Assembly: GCF_000691525.1 (NCBI RefSeq)
Contig: NZ_JMDW01000012.1
Coordinates: forward strand, 186,001-250,000
Source: Mycolicibacterium neoaurum ATCC 25795
GTDB taxonomy: Bacteria; Actinomycetota; Actinomycetes; Mycobacteriales; Mycobacteriaceae
DNA length: 64,000 bases
Direction: 5' to 3'
Positions 1-7,911 of the stretch are shown piece by piece; the first letter of the stretch is position 1, and each line of letters opens with the position of its first letter. Below the pieces are notes generated by a model, which was not told the origin of the DNA, ran no database searches, and was given only the letters and a program-made list of their open reading frames with translations. Both the position numbers and the translations under genes were made by a program.

Positions 1-275
1 TTCAGATCGCTGTGCCATCGGATGCCCCCTCCGCCCTGCCCGGACGGTGCGAAGCGTAACGCGATCAGCACCGCGCGAACGGCCGTTTCGGCGACATCGG
101 AAGTTTGCTCAGCTCCGCGTCACACCGCGGCGGCGGATACCACCCGGCCGCGAGGGCGGGCGAATCCGTCCGCGCGACAGAGTCTCAACGAACATCGGCC
201 CGGCATTCCCCCGATGATCGGCGTCCATCGAGAATTTGCCGATCGCAAAGATCTTCCGGTCGGCTCGTTGCGGGA
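1..275. other. Flank downstream of typA, no gene seen
   Basis: This stretch lies beyond the 3' end of typA. The open frames crossing it have weak third-position GC bias and no recognisable motif. I see no tRNA, repeat or clear terminator. A neighbouring gene may begin outside the window. Confidence 0.4.
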
Positions 276-2180
276 CTAGGAGTTCTGCTGCTTGGCGCGC
301 GCCTTGGCACGCGCCCGCAGGCTCGCCGTCAACTCCACCTTGCGCACCCGCACGATCTCGGGGGTCACCTCGACGCACTCGTCCTCGGCGCAGAACTCCA
401 TGGCCTTCTCCAGGTCCAGTTCCAGCGGCCTGGCCAGGGTCTCCATCACATCGGCGGTAGAGCTGCGCATGTTCGTCAGCTTCTTCTCACGAGTGATGTT
501 GATGTCGAGGTCCTCGGCGCGTGGGTTGATCCCGACGACCTGTCCCTCGTAGGTCTCCTGGCCGGGCTCGACGAAGAACTGTCCGCGGTCGGCCAGCTGG
601 ATCATCGCGAACGGCGTGATCTGGCCACTGCGGTCCGAGACCAGCGAGCCGGTGTGCCGCGCCCGGATCTCCCCCGCCCACGGGCGGTAACCGTCGAACA
701 CCGCATTGGCGATACCGGTGCCACGGGTGATGGTGAGGAAATCGGTGCGGAAGCCGATCAGACCGCGGCTGGGCACGATGAAGTCCATCCGCACCCACCC
801 GGCGGCATGGTTGGTCATCTGCTCCATGCGGCCCTTGCGGGCGGCCATCAACTGGGTGATGGCGCCGAGGTGTTCCTCGGGACAGTCGATGGTCAGCGCC
901 TCGAACGGTTCGTGCAGCTTGCCGTCGATGGTCTGGGTGACCACCTGCGGCTTGCCGACGGTCAGTTCGAAGCCCTCCCGGCGCATCTGCTCCACGAGCA
1001 CGGCGAGCGCCAGCTCACCGCGGCCCTGCACCTCCCAGGCGTCCGGTCGGCCGATATCGACGACCTTGATCGACACATTGCCGATGAGCTCGGAGTCCAG
1101 CCGGTTCTTGACCATGCGTGCGGTCAGCTTGTGACCGGAGACCTTGCCCGCCAGCGGAGAAGTGTTGGTGCCCACGGTGACCGAGATCGCCGGCTCATCG
1201 ACGGTGATACGCGGCAGGGCGTGGGCATGCTCGGGGTCGGCCAACGTGTCACCGATCATGATCTCCGGGATGCCCGCGACCGCGACGATATCGCCGGCGA
1301 CGGCCTCATCGGTCGGGGTGCGCTCGACACCGACCGTCACCAGCAGTTCGGTGATCTTGGCGTTCGTGATGACCGGATGCCCGTCGACTTCGCGCATCCA
1401 GGCAACCTGCTGCCCCTTCTTCAGCTTGCCCTTGTAGATGCGGATCAACGCAAGACGGCCGAGGAACGCCGACGCGTCGAGGTTGGTGACCAGGGCCTGG
1501 AACGGCGCGTCGGGATCACCCTGAGGCGGCGGGATGTGCTCCATCAGCACGTCGAACAACGGGTCGAGATTCTCGCCGTCGGGGTTCTGACCGTTGGCCG
1601 GCTGGCTGGTGCTGGCGATGCCCGCGCGGCCCGAGGCGTACAGCGTGGGCAGGTCGAGCGCCTTCTCGGCCGCTTCCTGGGCAGCCTCGTCGAGGTCGGA
1701 GGCAACATCGAGCAGCAGATCGTGACTCTCCTCGACGACCTCGGCGATGCGGGCGTCGGGCCGGTCGGTCTTGTTGACCACGACGATCACCGGCAGATGC
1801 GCCGAGAGGGCCTTACGCAACACGAACCGGGTCTGCGGCAGCGGACCCTCGGAGGCGTCGACCAGCAGCACCACACCGTCGACCATGGACAGGCCGCGCT
1901 CGACCTCACCACCGAAGTCGGCGTGCCCTGGTGTATCGATGACGTTGATCACCGTGACGGTGCCGTCGGCGTTGTGCCGGTGCACCGCGGTGTTCTTGGC
2001 CAGGATGGTGATGCCTTTTTCTTTCTCAAGGTCACCGGAGTCCATGATGCGTTCGGTCGAATCGTCGCCGCGGTGCGACAACGCACCGGACTGCCGCAGC
2101 ATGGCGTCGACCAGCGTTGTCTTACCGTGGTCAACGTGCGCGACGATGGCTACGTTGCGAAAGTTAGGGCGAGAATCCAC
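276..2180 (-). CDS. typA: Ribosome-associated translational GTPase TypA/BipA
   Basis: A 634-residue translational GTPase of the BipA/TypA family, which binds ribosomes and affects ribosome assembly and stress responses. The G motifs are clear: G1 AHVDHGKT at residues 14-21, the switch I Thr near 57, G3 DTPG at 82-85 and G4 NKTD at 136-139. An EF-G-like domain II, two alpha/beta domains and the TypA-specific C-terminal domain follow, ending in a Lys/Arg-rich tail. Length matches the family (about 610-640). The ATG start gives MDSRPNFRN directly before the GTPase fold. In M. tuberculosis the orthologue is Rv1165; the order of genes to the right (mutT2, pimE) agrees with that. The gene is divergent from a 53-residue ORF. 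Confidence 0.97.
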   Translation of the reverse strand: MDSRPNFRNVAIVAHVDHGKTTLVDAMLRQSGALSHRGDDSTERIMDSGDLEKEKGITILAKNTAVHRHNADGTVTVINVIDTPGHADFGGEVERGLSMVDGVVLLVDASEGPLPQTRFVLRKALSAHLPVIVVVNKTDRPDARIAEVVEESHDLLLDVASDLDEAAQEAAEKALDLPTLYASGRAGIASTSQPANGQNPDGENLDPLFDVLMEHIPPPQGDPDAPFQALVTNLDASAFLGRLALIRIYKGKLKKGQQVAWMREVDGHPVITNAKITELLVTVGVERTPTDEAVAGDIVAVAGIPEIMIGDTLADPEHAHALPRITVDEPAISVTVGTNTSPLAGKVSGHKLTARMVKNRLDSELIGNVSIKVVDIGRPDAWEVQGRGELALAVLVEQMRREGFELTVGKPQVVTQTIDGKLHEPFEALTIDCPEEHLGAITQLMAARKGRMEQMTNHAAGWVRMDFIVPSRGLIGFRTDFLTITRGTGIANAVFDGYRPWAGEIRARHTGSLVSDRSGQITPFAMIQLADRGQFFVEPGQETYEGQVVGINPRAEDLDINITREKKLTNMRSSTADVMETLARPLELDLEKAMEFCAEDECVEVTPEIVRVRKVELTASLRARAKARAKQQNS

Positions 2181-2244
2181 GTCAGTGATTGTCGCAGTGT
2201 GAGTACCCGATCACGAAAACGACGGGGTTCAGTGGAAGGCGTGC

Positions 2245-2406
2245 GTGAAGAAGCTGCTCTTGGCCAAGCCGAAGAAGAAATGCTGCCGTAGCAAGCCCCG
2301 GTGCAAGAAGTGTCCACTGGTCCTGCACAAGGTTCAGAAGGCGGCACACAACGGGATACGCGGCAAGGAACTGGAGAAGGTGTACAAGCTCGCCCGAAAA
2401 GCCTGA
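2245..2406 (+). CDS. Small Cys/Lys-rich conserved-type protein (53 aa)
   Basis: A 53-codon ORF reading GTG to TGA, divergent from typA with 64 bp between the starts. The product is very basic (about 17 Lys plus Arg) and carries four cysteines at residues 13, 14, 20 and 23, in the pattern CC-x5-C-x2-C, which suggests a small zinc knuckle or nucleic-acid/ribosome-binding peptide. The start is supported by GGAAGG five bases upstream (2234-2239). Third positions are mostly G or C except in the Lys run. It is too short for ordinary ORF cut-offs. An alternative in-frame start is not apparent. I infer an RNA- or ribosome-related role from its composition and from its neighbour typA; the function is unknown. 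Confidence 0.7.
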   Translation: MKKLLLAKPKKKCCRSKPRCKKCPLVLHKVQKAAHNGIRGKELEKVYKLARKA

Positions 2407-2948
2407 TGAGCTGCGGTGTTGCCGGTTCCACCCGGGGCCACACCGCATCGCGAAGGCCCTGTCCGCGGTATCCGTGCGACGGTGCGGACAGCGTCGCAAC
2501 GTGGCCCTGGCCACGCCCGTCCGAGCCGACCGCGTCGGCGGCCGCACACCGGCCCCGACGATCCGCCAGGCGGCCCCGCACATCGCTCGGAGTGTGCCGC
2601 ATGTCACTACCGGCGGACGCGCGACCGAGAGTCCGCGACTACGCCGGCGGCCGTGGTTACGGCAATCCGGCACCGCGCCCGACAGTGCACATCGGCAGGG
2701 GTGATCGCGCCGCCGAGCAAACCGGATTGCGGCCGGCGGATTAGCGCTTGCCAGTCAGCCGCACACGCCCTGCTACTGAGAACTTCTCAGATTCCCAATT
2801 ACCCTGCTCGTCAATACATCTCGGACAGCAAAGCCGCGCACGCGACCCGAAGGCGCCGATTGGCGGGACCCCGGATGGTAACGTTCGCCGTTCCTGAGCG
2901 ACGAGTAGAGCGACCATATTGGTCCGATGTGACGAAGGGTTCGAGCCG
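2407..2948. other. Intergenic stretch without a supported gene
   Basis: About 540 bases. Open frames on both strands have Arg/Pro/His-rich translations typical of shadow frames and no conserved motif. The region turns AT-richer around 2755-2840, just before the secreted-protein gene at 2949, so the promoter of that gene probably lies there. I could not define boxes with certainty. No tRNA or repeat was seen. Confidence 0.4.
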
Positions 2949-3323
2949 ATGCCGGAGACCACCAGAAGCCTGTGGCGCCTCGCCACCAAGATGACCGCCA
3001 TGGGCCTGGGCACCGCTGCCGTCGCCGCCGCGTTCGCCACCGTCGGCGCGGCCACCGCCGCCGCGGATGTCAAAGAGATCACCCCGCGACCCAACGTCAC
3101 CAGTCGGCAGGCTTCGGAGTTCGACAAGAACGCGCTGCGTCGCTCGGGCCAGGGTGTCGCGCGCGGTGCGCTGGCCGACACCCGCCGAGCCGACGGTGGC
3201 GGCATCCAAACCCAGGGCGAGGTCCGCGACGGCATCATCGCCGTTCCCGGCACCACCTCGAACCCGTTCGGCGTGCGCGCCAACGGCCAGTTCCGGCGCG
3301 GCGCCCCGCTGGGCAGCTGGTAG
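2949..3323 (+). CDS. Small secreted protein, unknown function
   Basis: 124 residues starting MPETTRSLWRL, with a basic N terminus, a hydrophobic Ala/Val/Gly stretch at about residues 14-38 ending in an ATAAA-type signal peptidase site, and a short mature part of roughly 85 polar, Gly/Arg-rich residues without cysteines. I preferred the ATG at 2949 (GAAGG lies about nine bases upstream) over an in-frame TTG at 2919, because it places the signal peptide at the N terminus. The gene is convergent with mutT2, with six bases between the stops. I do not recognise a family; it is probably an exported mycobacterial protein. Confidence 0.75.
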   Translation: MPETTRSLWRLATKMTAMGLGTAAVAAAFATVGAATAAADVKEITPRPNVTSRQASEFDKNALRRSGQGVARGALADTRRADGGGIQTQGEVRDGIIAVPGTTSNPFGVRANGQFRRGAPLGSW

Positions 3324-3329
3324 CAGCAG

Positions 3330-3716
3330 CTAGCTCAACGCGGCCGTCAGCTCGGGGATCCAGGCTCGGTCGGCGGGCACCCAGGCCAGTGCGTCGAGGT
3401 CGGGAGCGCGCACCCAGCGCAGCGCCTGGTGGTCGAGGGGATGGGGACTACCCGAGCGCAGCGTCACCAGGTGGGCGCGCATCGTCATCGTCGGGCTCAG
3501 CACCACCTGCGCGGCCAGTGGAGCCTCGACGCTGACCTCGATACCGAGTTCTTCGCGCAGCTCGCGGATCAGCGCGTCGGCCTCGCTCTCCCCCGGTGCC
3601 ACCTTGCCCCCGGGCAGTTCCCAGAGCCCGCGCAGTTCGGCCGGGCGTTGCCGCTGGGCCACCAGCAGCGCGCCGTCGGAAATGAGCGCACCCGCAACGA
3701 CGATCTGCTCGGTCAT
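3330..3716 (-). CDS. mutT2: Nudix (d)NTP pyrophosphohydrolase MutT2
   Basis: 128 residues with a complete Nudix box at 37-59: G37, E43, R51-E52-L53, E55-E56, G58. MutT2-type enzymes hydrolyse dCTP/5-methyl-dCTP and oxidised nucleotides, cleaning the nucleotide pool. The small size, the MTEQIVVAGALI beginning and the neighbours fit MutT2 (Rv1160 in M. tuberculosis, next to Rv1159A and pimE). The open frame runs further upstream, but the ATG at 3716 is preferred: it is the conserved MutT start and lies next to a shared divergent promoter with a TACCGT box eight bases away, so the mRNA is probably leaderless or nearly so. Confidence 0.9.
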   Translation of the reverse strand: MTEQIVVAGALISDGALLVAQRQRPAELRGLWELPGGKVAPGESEADALIRELREELGIEVSVEAPLAAQVVLSPTMTMRAHLVTLRSGSPHPLDHQALRWVRAPDLDALAWVPADRAWIPELTAALS

Positions 3717-3743
3717 CGAGCTCGACGGTATACCGTCGGATTC
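3717..3743. promoter_or_regulatory. Back-to-back leaderless promoter, perfect palindrome
   Basis: Only 27 bp separate the start codons of mutT2 and the pterin dehydratase. Positions 3723-3738 form a perfect 16-bp palindrome with arms CGACGGTA and TACCGTCG. Its centre contains TACCGT on each strand, matching the mycobacterial -10 consensus TANNNT. On the plus strand TACCGT (3731-3736) is 7 nt before the ATG at 3744; on the minus strand it is 8 nt before the ATG at 3716. Both genes are thus predicted to be leaderless and to share overlapping, symmetrical -10 elements. Confidence 0.65.
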
Positions 3744-4028
3744 ATGGCTGTATTGAGCGATGACCGCGTCGACGCGGTGCTGGGCGAGCTGAACGGCTGG
3801 GAGCGCTCCGACGGCGCGTTGCGCAGGTCGGTGGAGTTCCCGACGTTTCTGGACGGTATCGGTGCGGTCAGCCGCATCGCCGAACTGGCAGAGCGGAAAG
3901 ACCACCATCCCGATATCGATATTCGTTGGCGCACAGTGCAGTTCGCGCTTGTCACACATTCCGAAGGCGGGATCACGGACAAGGATGTGGAGCTGGCGAA
4001 GGCGATCGATCAACTGCTCGCCGACTGA
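3744..4028 (+). CDS. Pterin-4-alpha-carbinolamine dehydratase family protein
   Basis: 94 residues with the family hallmark E-x3-HHP (His54, His55, Pro56) followed by the strand W-x-T-V and the helix that closes the fold. Family members dehydrate 4a-hydroxytetrahydrobiopterin and can act as DCoH-like dimerisation partners; the physiological role in mycobacteria is not settled. It corresponds to Rv1159A. The ATG at 3744 is preferred because it gives the normal family length and sits 7 nt after a TANNNT box. The 3' end runs 56 bp into the convergent pimE reading frame. Confidence 0.9.
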   Translation: MAVLSDDRVDAVLGELNGWERSDGALRRSVEFPTFLDGIGAVSRIAELAERKDHHPDIDIRWRTVQFALVTHSEGGITDKDVELAKAIDQLLAD

Positions 4029-5262
4029 GCGGTCGACCGCGGGCGGCCAACCAGCCGAGGGTGAGCACGGTGGCCACCGGGTAGACCAGGCCTGCCCAGG
4101 CAAGCTGCCACGGCCTGCCGATCTCCCAGATGGTCGGCTGGGCGAAGCTGAGCAGCCAGGGCACCCCGATCACGGTCAGCGCCAGCCAACCCCAGCCGAG
4201 AACCCGGGCACCCAGACTGTCGCGCAGCGGTCCGTGTAGCAGCCAGATCATCAGCGGGATCAGCCATACCCAGTGATGCGTCCACGAGATCGGCGACAGC
4301 AACAGCCCGAACAGCTGCACGATGAGGATGCCGCCGAGGCGATCGCCGGTGCCGACCGCACGCCAGGCGAGAACGGCCAGCACCGCGGTGAGGGCAAGCG
4401 CCAGCAGGACGGCAGGCCCGTACCCGGCGTCATGACCGACGATGCGCGAGATGGCGCCGCGCCATGACTGGTTGAACGAGGTGCCGATGGGTCCGACGCG
4501 GCTGGCGTCGCCGAGGAGATCGGTGAAGTAGTAGCGGGCCTGCTCGCCGACCACCAGGGCCGACACACCGATGGTGGCCGCGAACACCACGGCCGAGAAC
4601 ACCGCGACACCCCAGCGCCGCACGCCCACGAAGTACAGGCCCGCCACCGCGGGGGTCAGTTTGACGCCGGCGGCCAGCCCGACCAGCAGGCCCGACAACC
4701 ACCACCGGCTGCTCTGCACCGCCCACAGCACGGCCAGCACCAGCACCACGTTGATCTGGCCGTAGTCGAAGGTGCTGCGTAGGGGTTCGGTCCAGATCCC
4801 GACAGCGGTCCAGGCCATGGCCGGGCGAATGTCGCTGCAGCCCAAGAGGTTCAGGCTCATGCGCACCACACCGTAGAGGGCGGCGAAGATGCCGAGCTGC
4901 CAGATGAACGCCACCACGGCAAACGGCAACAGGCTCAGCGGATAGAAGACCACGGCGGCGAACGGTGGATAGGTGAACGGTAGCGGGAAGTCCGGGGTCT
5001 GCTCGGCGTAGACGTAGTCATACAGCGCGCCCGGGGTTTCCAGCGTGTCGGCACCGCCCACGTAGACGTGCAGATCGACGAAGTTGGCCCCGTTGGGCAC
5101 CAGGTAGGTCCACGCCAGCCGGGCCAGCATGCTCAACACCAACAGCAGGGGCGCCCAGCGGTAGAGCTGCGCGGTCAGGGAGGCATAGCGGTCGGTGTTT
5201 ACCGGCCCGACTCTATCGACCGAGATGCAGCCGGTGGCGCTGCGCTCCCGCCGAGTGTGCAA
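3973..5262 (-). CDS. pimE: Polyprenol-phosphate-mannose-dependent alpha-1,2-mannosyltransferase PimE
   Basis: 429 residues, a polytopic GT87/DUF2029 (GT-C) membrane enzyme. PimE adds the fifth mannose (alpha-1,2) to phosphatidylinositol mannosides (AcPIM4 to AcPIM5) on the periplasmic face. The first extracytoplasmic loop has the signature NFVDLHVYVGG with Asp63, the probable counterpart of the catalytic Asp58 reported for M. smegmatis PimE. About ten hydrophobic segments follow. The start is uncertain: the frame opens with a TTG at 5262 and no ATG precedes the first membrane helix. The last 18 residues overlap the convergent pterin dehydratase gene. Position and sequence match Rv1159. Confidence 0.92.
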   Translation of the reverse strand: MHTRRERSATGCISVDRVGPVNTDRYASLTAQLYRWAPLLLVLSMLARLAWTYLVPNGANFVDLHVYVGGADTLETPGALYDYVYAEQTPDFPLPFTYPPFAAVVFYPLSLLPFAVVAFIWQLGIFAALYGVVRMSLNLLGCSDIRPAMAWTAVGIWTEPLRSTFDYGQINVVLVLAVLWAVQSSRWWLSGLLVGLAAGVKLTPAVAGLYFVGVRRWGVAVFSAVVFAATIGVSALVVGEQARYYFTDLLGDASRVGPIGTSFNQSWRGAISRIVGHDAGYGPAVLLALALTAVLAVLAWRAVGTGDRLGGILIVQLFGLLLSPISWTHHWVWLIPLMIWLLHGPLRDSLGARVLGWGWLALTVIGVPWLLSFAQPTIWEIGRPWQLAWAGLVYPVATVLTLGWLAARGRPLSRRAVDRSPSPAPHPCP

Positions 5263-5365
5263 CCTCGACGCCCGCGGACGTCAGATCCCGACGAGGTTTC
5301 ACGCTCGGCGCCGGTCCGGTGACGGCGCCGGAACGCCGTTCCGATCACCGTCGGCGCACGCCTCC

Positions 5366-5414
5366 GTAACGGTTGAATAAACCACACTCCTGTCACTTGA
5401 GTAACACCAGTAAC
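5366..5414 (+). promoter_or_regulatory. Phased GTAAC-type repeats before the Rv1158c-like gene
   Basis: Three five-base repeats occur at exact 9-nt intervals: GTCAC at 5392, GTAAC at 5401 and GTAAC at 5410, with another GTAAC at 5366. They lie about 50-95 bp before the start at 5462. Direct GTAAC-like repeats are characteristic of response regulators such as MtrA, although the usual spacing there is larger, so the identity of any regulator is speculative. Confidence 0.35.
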
Positions 5415-5461
5415 TCGCTACCTTCGGTTTCAGACGTGCCGCCAACGAAACGGGGAGAACC

Positions 5462-6037
5462 GTGTCATCTTTCAGAAAACTCTTTGCCACCAGCATGATT
5501 GCCGGTGCCGGCGCGGCTGTGGCCGCGTTGACGCTGAGCCCGGCCGCGGTGGCCGAGCCGGCTCCCCCGGTGCCCAACCCGCCGGCCATCCCCGGCGCGC
5601 CGAACGTGCCGTTCGCGCCGCAGCTGGCCAGCATCCAGACCGTCGCCCCGCAGATCATCCAGGGCGTCGCCTCGGTGCTCACCGGCGGTAACCAGGCTGC
5701 CAGCACGCTGCCGGTCGATCCGATCACCCCGGCCGGCGCTCCGCTGAACCAGGCCGCGGCCACCGTGCCCGGCGCCGTGCCTGCCGCGGCAGCTCCCGCA
5801 GCAGCCGCCGCCCCCGCCGCCGCGATGGCCGGTGTGCAGAACCTGGTTCCCGGGCTTGCCGGCCTGATGCCGGCCGGCACCCCGCTGGCGGGCCTGCTGC
5901 CGGCGACCGGCGCCGCTCCCGCCGCCGCACCGGCAGCGCCGGGTGCCCCTGCCGCTCCGGCCGCGGGCCTGCCCAACGCCTCGGACGCGGCCCAGTCGCT
6001 GGTGCCGATGTTCGTTCCGCTGTCGGGCCTGCCCTGA
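5462..6037 (+). CDS. Ala/Pro-rich secreted protein, Rv1158c-like
   Basis: 191 residues beginning MSSFRKLFATSMIAG, with a signal peptide of about 31 residues ending near AVA-EP. The mature protein is more than half Ala and Pro, with low-complexity PAAAPAA-type runs between about 100 and 175 and no cysteine. The GTG start at 5462 has a good ribosome site (GGGGAGA). The organisation next to a larger secreted Ala/Pro-rich protein matches Rv1158c-Rv1157c of M. tuberculosis, both of unknown function. It probably acts in or outside the envelope; co-transcription with the next gene is likely (44-bp gap). Confidence 0.85.
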   Translation: MSSFRKLFATSMIAGAGAAVAALTLSPAAVAEPAPPVPNPPAIPGAPNVPFAPQLASIQTVAPQIIQGVASVLTGGNQAASTLPVDPITPAGAPLNQAAATVPGAVPAAAAPAAAAAPAAAMAGVQNLVPGLAGLMPAGTPLAGLLPATGAAPAAAPAAPGAPAAPAAGLPNASDAAQSLVPMFVPLSGLP

Positions 6038-6081
6038 TCAGTAGCGCCGCCAACGTAACCACCACCTAGCCAGGGGGAGAC

Positions 6082-7059
6082 ATGCCATCGATCCGGACCA
6101 CGCTCACCAGTGCCACGGCCACCGCGCTCGTGGTGCTGGGCGGGGGCTCGGTGATACCTGCCCACGCCGATCCGGCCGCGCCCATGCCGCTGCCGATCAA
6201 CAATCTGCAGGCACCGGGATTACCGGCGATGGAGACTCTCGGACCCGCCATCCAGCAGGCCGCCGCCAACCCAGGCGATGCGGCGTCGATGTTGATGGCG
6301 GCCGCCGCCGCATTCGCGGGAAACGCGGCGGCTCCGGCTGATTCGCAGAACCTGGCCACCGCGGTCAACCAGTTCGCCGCCGCGCCGCAGGTGCACACGC
6401 CTGCGGCCGGCGCGGGCGCCGAGGCCCATCTGCCCGCCGGGATCAACCCCGCCTACTCGGTGGGCCCGATCCCCGATGCCATACCCGCTGCCCCGGAGGC
6501 CGCCGTCGACGCGCCCGTGGTCCCGGCACCCGAAGCGGTGCCCCCGGCCCCGGCTCCGGCTCCAGCCGAACCGCTGGCCGCGGCGGCCGCACCGGCTCCC
6601 GCGCCAGGGCCCGCACCGGCACCCGGCGCGATGCCCGACTTCGGCCCGGACGCGCCCACCACACAAGACTTCATGTACCCGTCGATCAGCAACGGATGCC
6701 TCAAGGACGGCGGCAACGTACTGGCCGCCGCCATCTCGGTCGCCGGCCCGGCGAAGATTCCCGCGCCCGGCCCGGGCCCCGGCCAGACCGCCTACATCTT
6801 CACCGCCATGGGCACCCCGGGACCGGCCGCCGAGCAGAAGCTGCCCCTCAATGTCACCTGGGTGAACCTGAGCACCGGAAAGTCAGGCACCGCGACGCTC
6901 AAACCGCAGGCCGATATCAACCCGGCAGGCCCGACCACGCTGACCGCCATCGCCGACACCGGCTCGGGCAGCATCATGTCGACCATCTTCGGTCAGGTCA
7001 CCACCACCGAGAAGCAGTGCCAGTTCATGCCCACCATCGGCTCGACGGTGGTGCCCTAG
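6082..7059 (+). CDS. Secreted Ala/Pro-rich protein with C-terminal domain, Rv1157c-like
   Basis: 325 residues. A signal peptide occupies about residues 1-30 (cleavage near AHA-DP). An Ala-rich helical part is followed by a Pro/Ala linker at about 135-190 and a C-terminal globular domain at about 195-325. That domain contains two cysteines, one in SNGCLKDGG and one in KQCQF, which could form a disulphide. The ATG at 6082 is preceded by GGGGGAG. The gene corresponds to Rv1157c, a conserved secreted protein of unknown function, and follows the Rv1158c-like gene as in M. tuberculosis. Confidence 0.85.
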   Translation: MPSIRTTLTSATATALVVLGGGSVIPAHADPAAPMPLPINNLQAPGLPAMETLGPAIQQAAANPGDAASMLMAAAAAFAGNAAAPADSQNLATAVNQFAAAPQVHTPAAGAGAEAHLPAGINPAYSVGPIPDAIPAAPEAAVDAPVVPAPEAVPPAPAPAPAEPLAAAAAPAPAPGPAPAPGAMPDFGPDAPTTQDFMYPSISNGCLKDGGNVLAAAISVAGPAKIPAPGPGPGQTAYIFTAMGTPGPAAEQKLPLNVTWVNLSTGKSGTATLKPQADINPAGPTTLTAIADTGSGSIMSTIFGQVTTTEKQCQFMPTIGSTVVP

Positions 7060-7069
7060 ATCGGCGGCC

Positions 7070-7219
7070 TCAGTAGGCCATGAACAGGATCATCTCGCGG
7101 TCGTACTCGCGCCCGGGATGCGATTCGGACAGATGCGCCTGCGCCTTGGCGACCAGGTCGTCCTCATCGGCGCCCTGAATGGCTTCTCCGCAGGGGCAGT
7201 TCAGATGTGTCTTGGCCAT
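7070..7219 (-). CDS. DUF1059-type small protein (49 aa)
   Basis: 49 residues starting MAKTHLNCPCGEAIQG, with a CxCG pair (Cys8, Cys10), an acidic middle and a C-terminal HPGREYDREMILFM segment, the pattern of DUF1059 mini-proteins common in actinobacteria. Third-position GC is high throughout. It lies between the Rv1157c-like gene (convergent, 10 bp away) and the nitroreductase (divergent, 35 bp between starts). Function is unknown; the cysteines and the C-terminal His could bind a metal. Confidence 0.8.
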   Translation of the reverse strand: MAKTHLNCPCGEAIQGADEDDLVAKAQAHLSESHPGREYDREMILFMAY

Positions 7220-7254
7220 ATGTCCACAATCGCATACGCGCCAAGATGGTGAGC

Positions 7255-7911
7255 ATGGACACCTACGACGTCATGCGTACGACCGGCGCGGTACGCCAGT
7301 TCACCGGTGAACCGCTGCCCGATGAGACCCTGACCCGCATCCTGGACAACGCCCGGTTCGCGCCCAGCGGCGGTAACAGGCAGGGCACCCACGTCATCGT
7401 GATCCGCGACGAGGCCACCAAGTCGGCGCTGGCCGATCTGAGCGTGACCGGCGCGCGACGCTATATCGCCCAGAAGCGCAATGGCGAAAGCCCGTGGAAT
7501 CCCTTGCATCCCATGGGCGTGTCCGATGAAGACCTGGCAGCGGTGCAGGTGCCGCGGGCCACCCATCTGCTCGACGCCGAGGTGCTGCTGGTGATCTGCG
7601 TCGACCTCGGCGTGGTCGCGGCCTTCGACCAGGACCTCGACCGCATCGGCGTGGTGGCGGGCGCCTCGGTGTATCCGCTGGTGTGGAACATCCTGCTGGC
7701 CGCGCGGAACGAAGGCTTCGGCGGTGTCCTGACGACGATGGCCATCGCCGAGGAGCCGGCGGTGAAACAACTGCTCGCGATACCCGATGACCACGCGCTG
7801 GCCGCGGTGCTGCCGCTGGGCAAGCCCGTCACACAGGTCCGCAGACTGACCCGCAAACCGGTCTCGGAGTTCGTCACCCGGGAGCGCTTCGACGGCCCCG
7901 CGTTCGGTTGA
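7255..7911 (+). CDS. Nitroreductase family protein (FMN-dependent)
   Basis: 218 residues from MDTYDVMRTTGAVRQF. The N terminus has the nitroreductase signature (R-x-x-FTGEPLPDETLTRILDNARFAPSGGNRQGTHV region at about 12-45, with SGGN for FMN phosphate binding) and a C-terminal GFGGVLTT segment. Such enzymes use NAD(P)H and FMN, or F420-like cofactors in some mycobacterial groups, to reduce nitroaromatics, quinones or enones. The ATG at 7255 is chosen over an upstream in-frame start because homologues begin here and CAAGAT lies 7 nt upstream (leaderless pattern). The stop codon is the first part of a 55-nt hairpin element. Confidence 0.88.
   Translation: MDTYDVMRTTGAVRQFTGEPLPDETLTRILDNARFAPSGGNRQGTHVIVIRDEATKSALADLSVTGARRYIAQKRNGESPWNPLHPMGVSDEDLAAVQVPRATHLLDAEVLLVICVDLGVVAAFDQDLDRIGVVAGASVYPLVWNILLAARNEGFGGVLTTMAIAEEPAVKQLLAIPDDHALAAVLPLGKPVTQVRRLTRKPVSEFVTRERFDGPAFG

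Noticed and set aside
105..2291. 728-codon open frame on the plus strand over typA
   Set aside because: It is the antisense shadow of typA; His/Arg/Gly-rich translation without motifs, while the minus strand encodes a full TypA.
2182..2673. Minus-strand frames upstream of typA
   Set aside because: They would place coding sequence over the typA 5' region and the 53-residue ORF; Arg/Cys-rich with no similarity.
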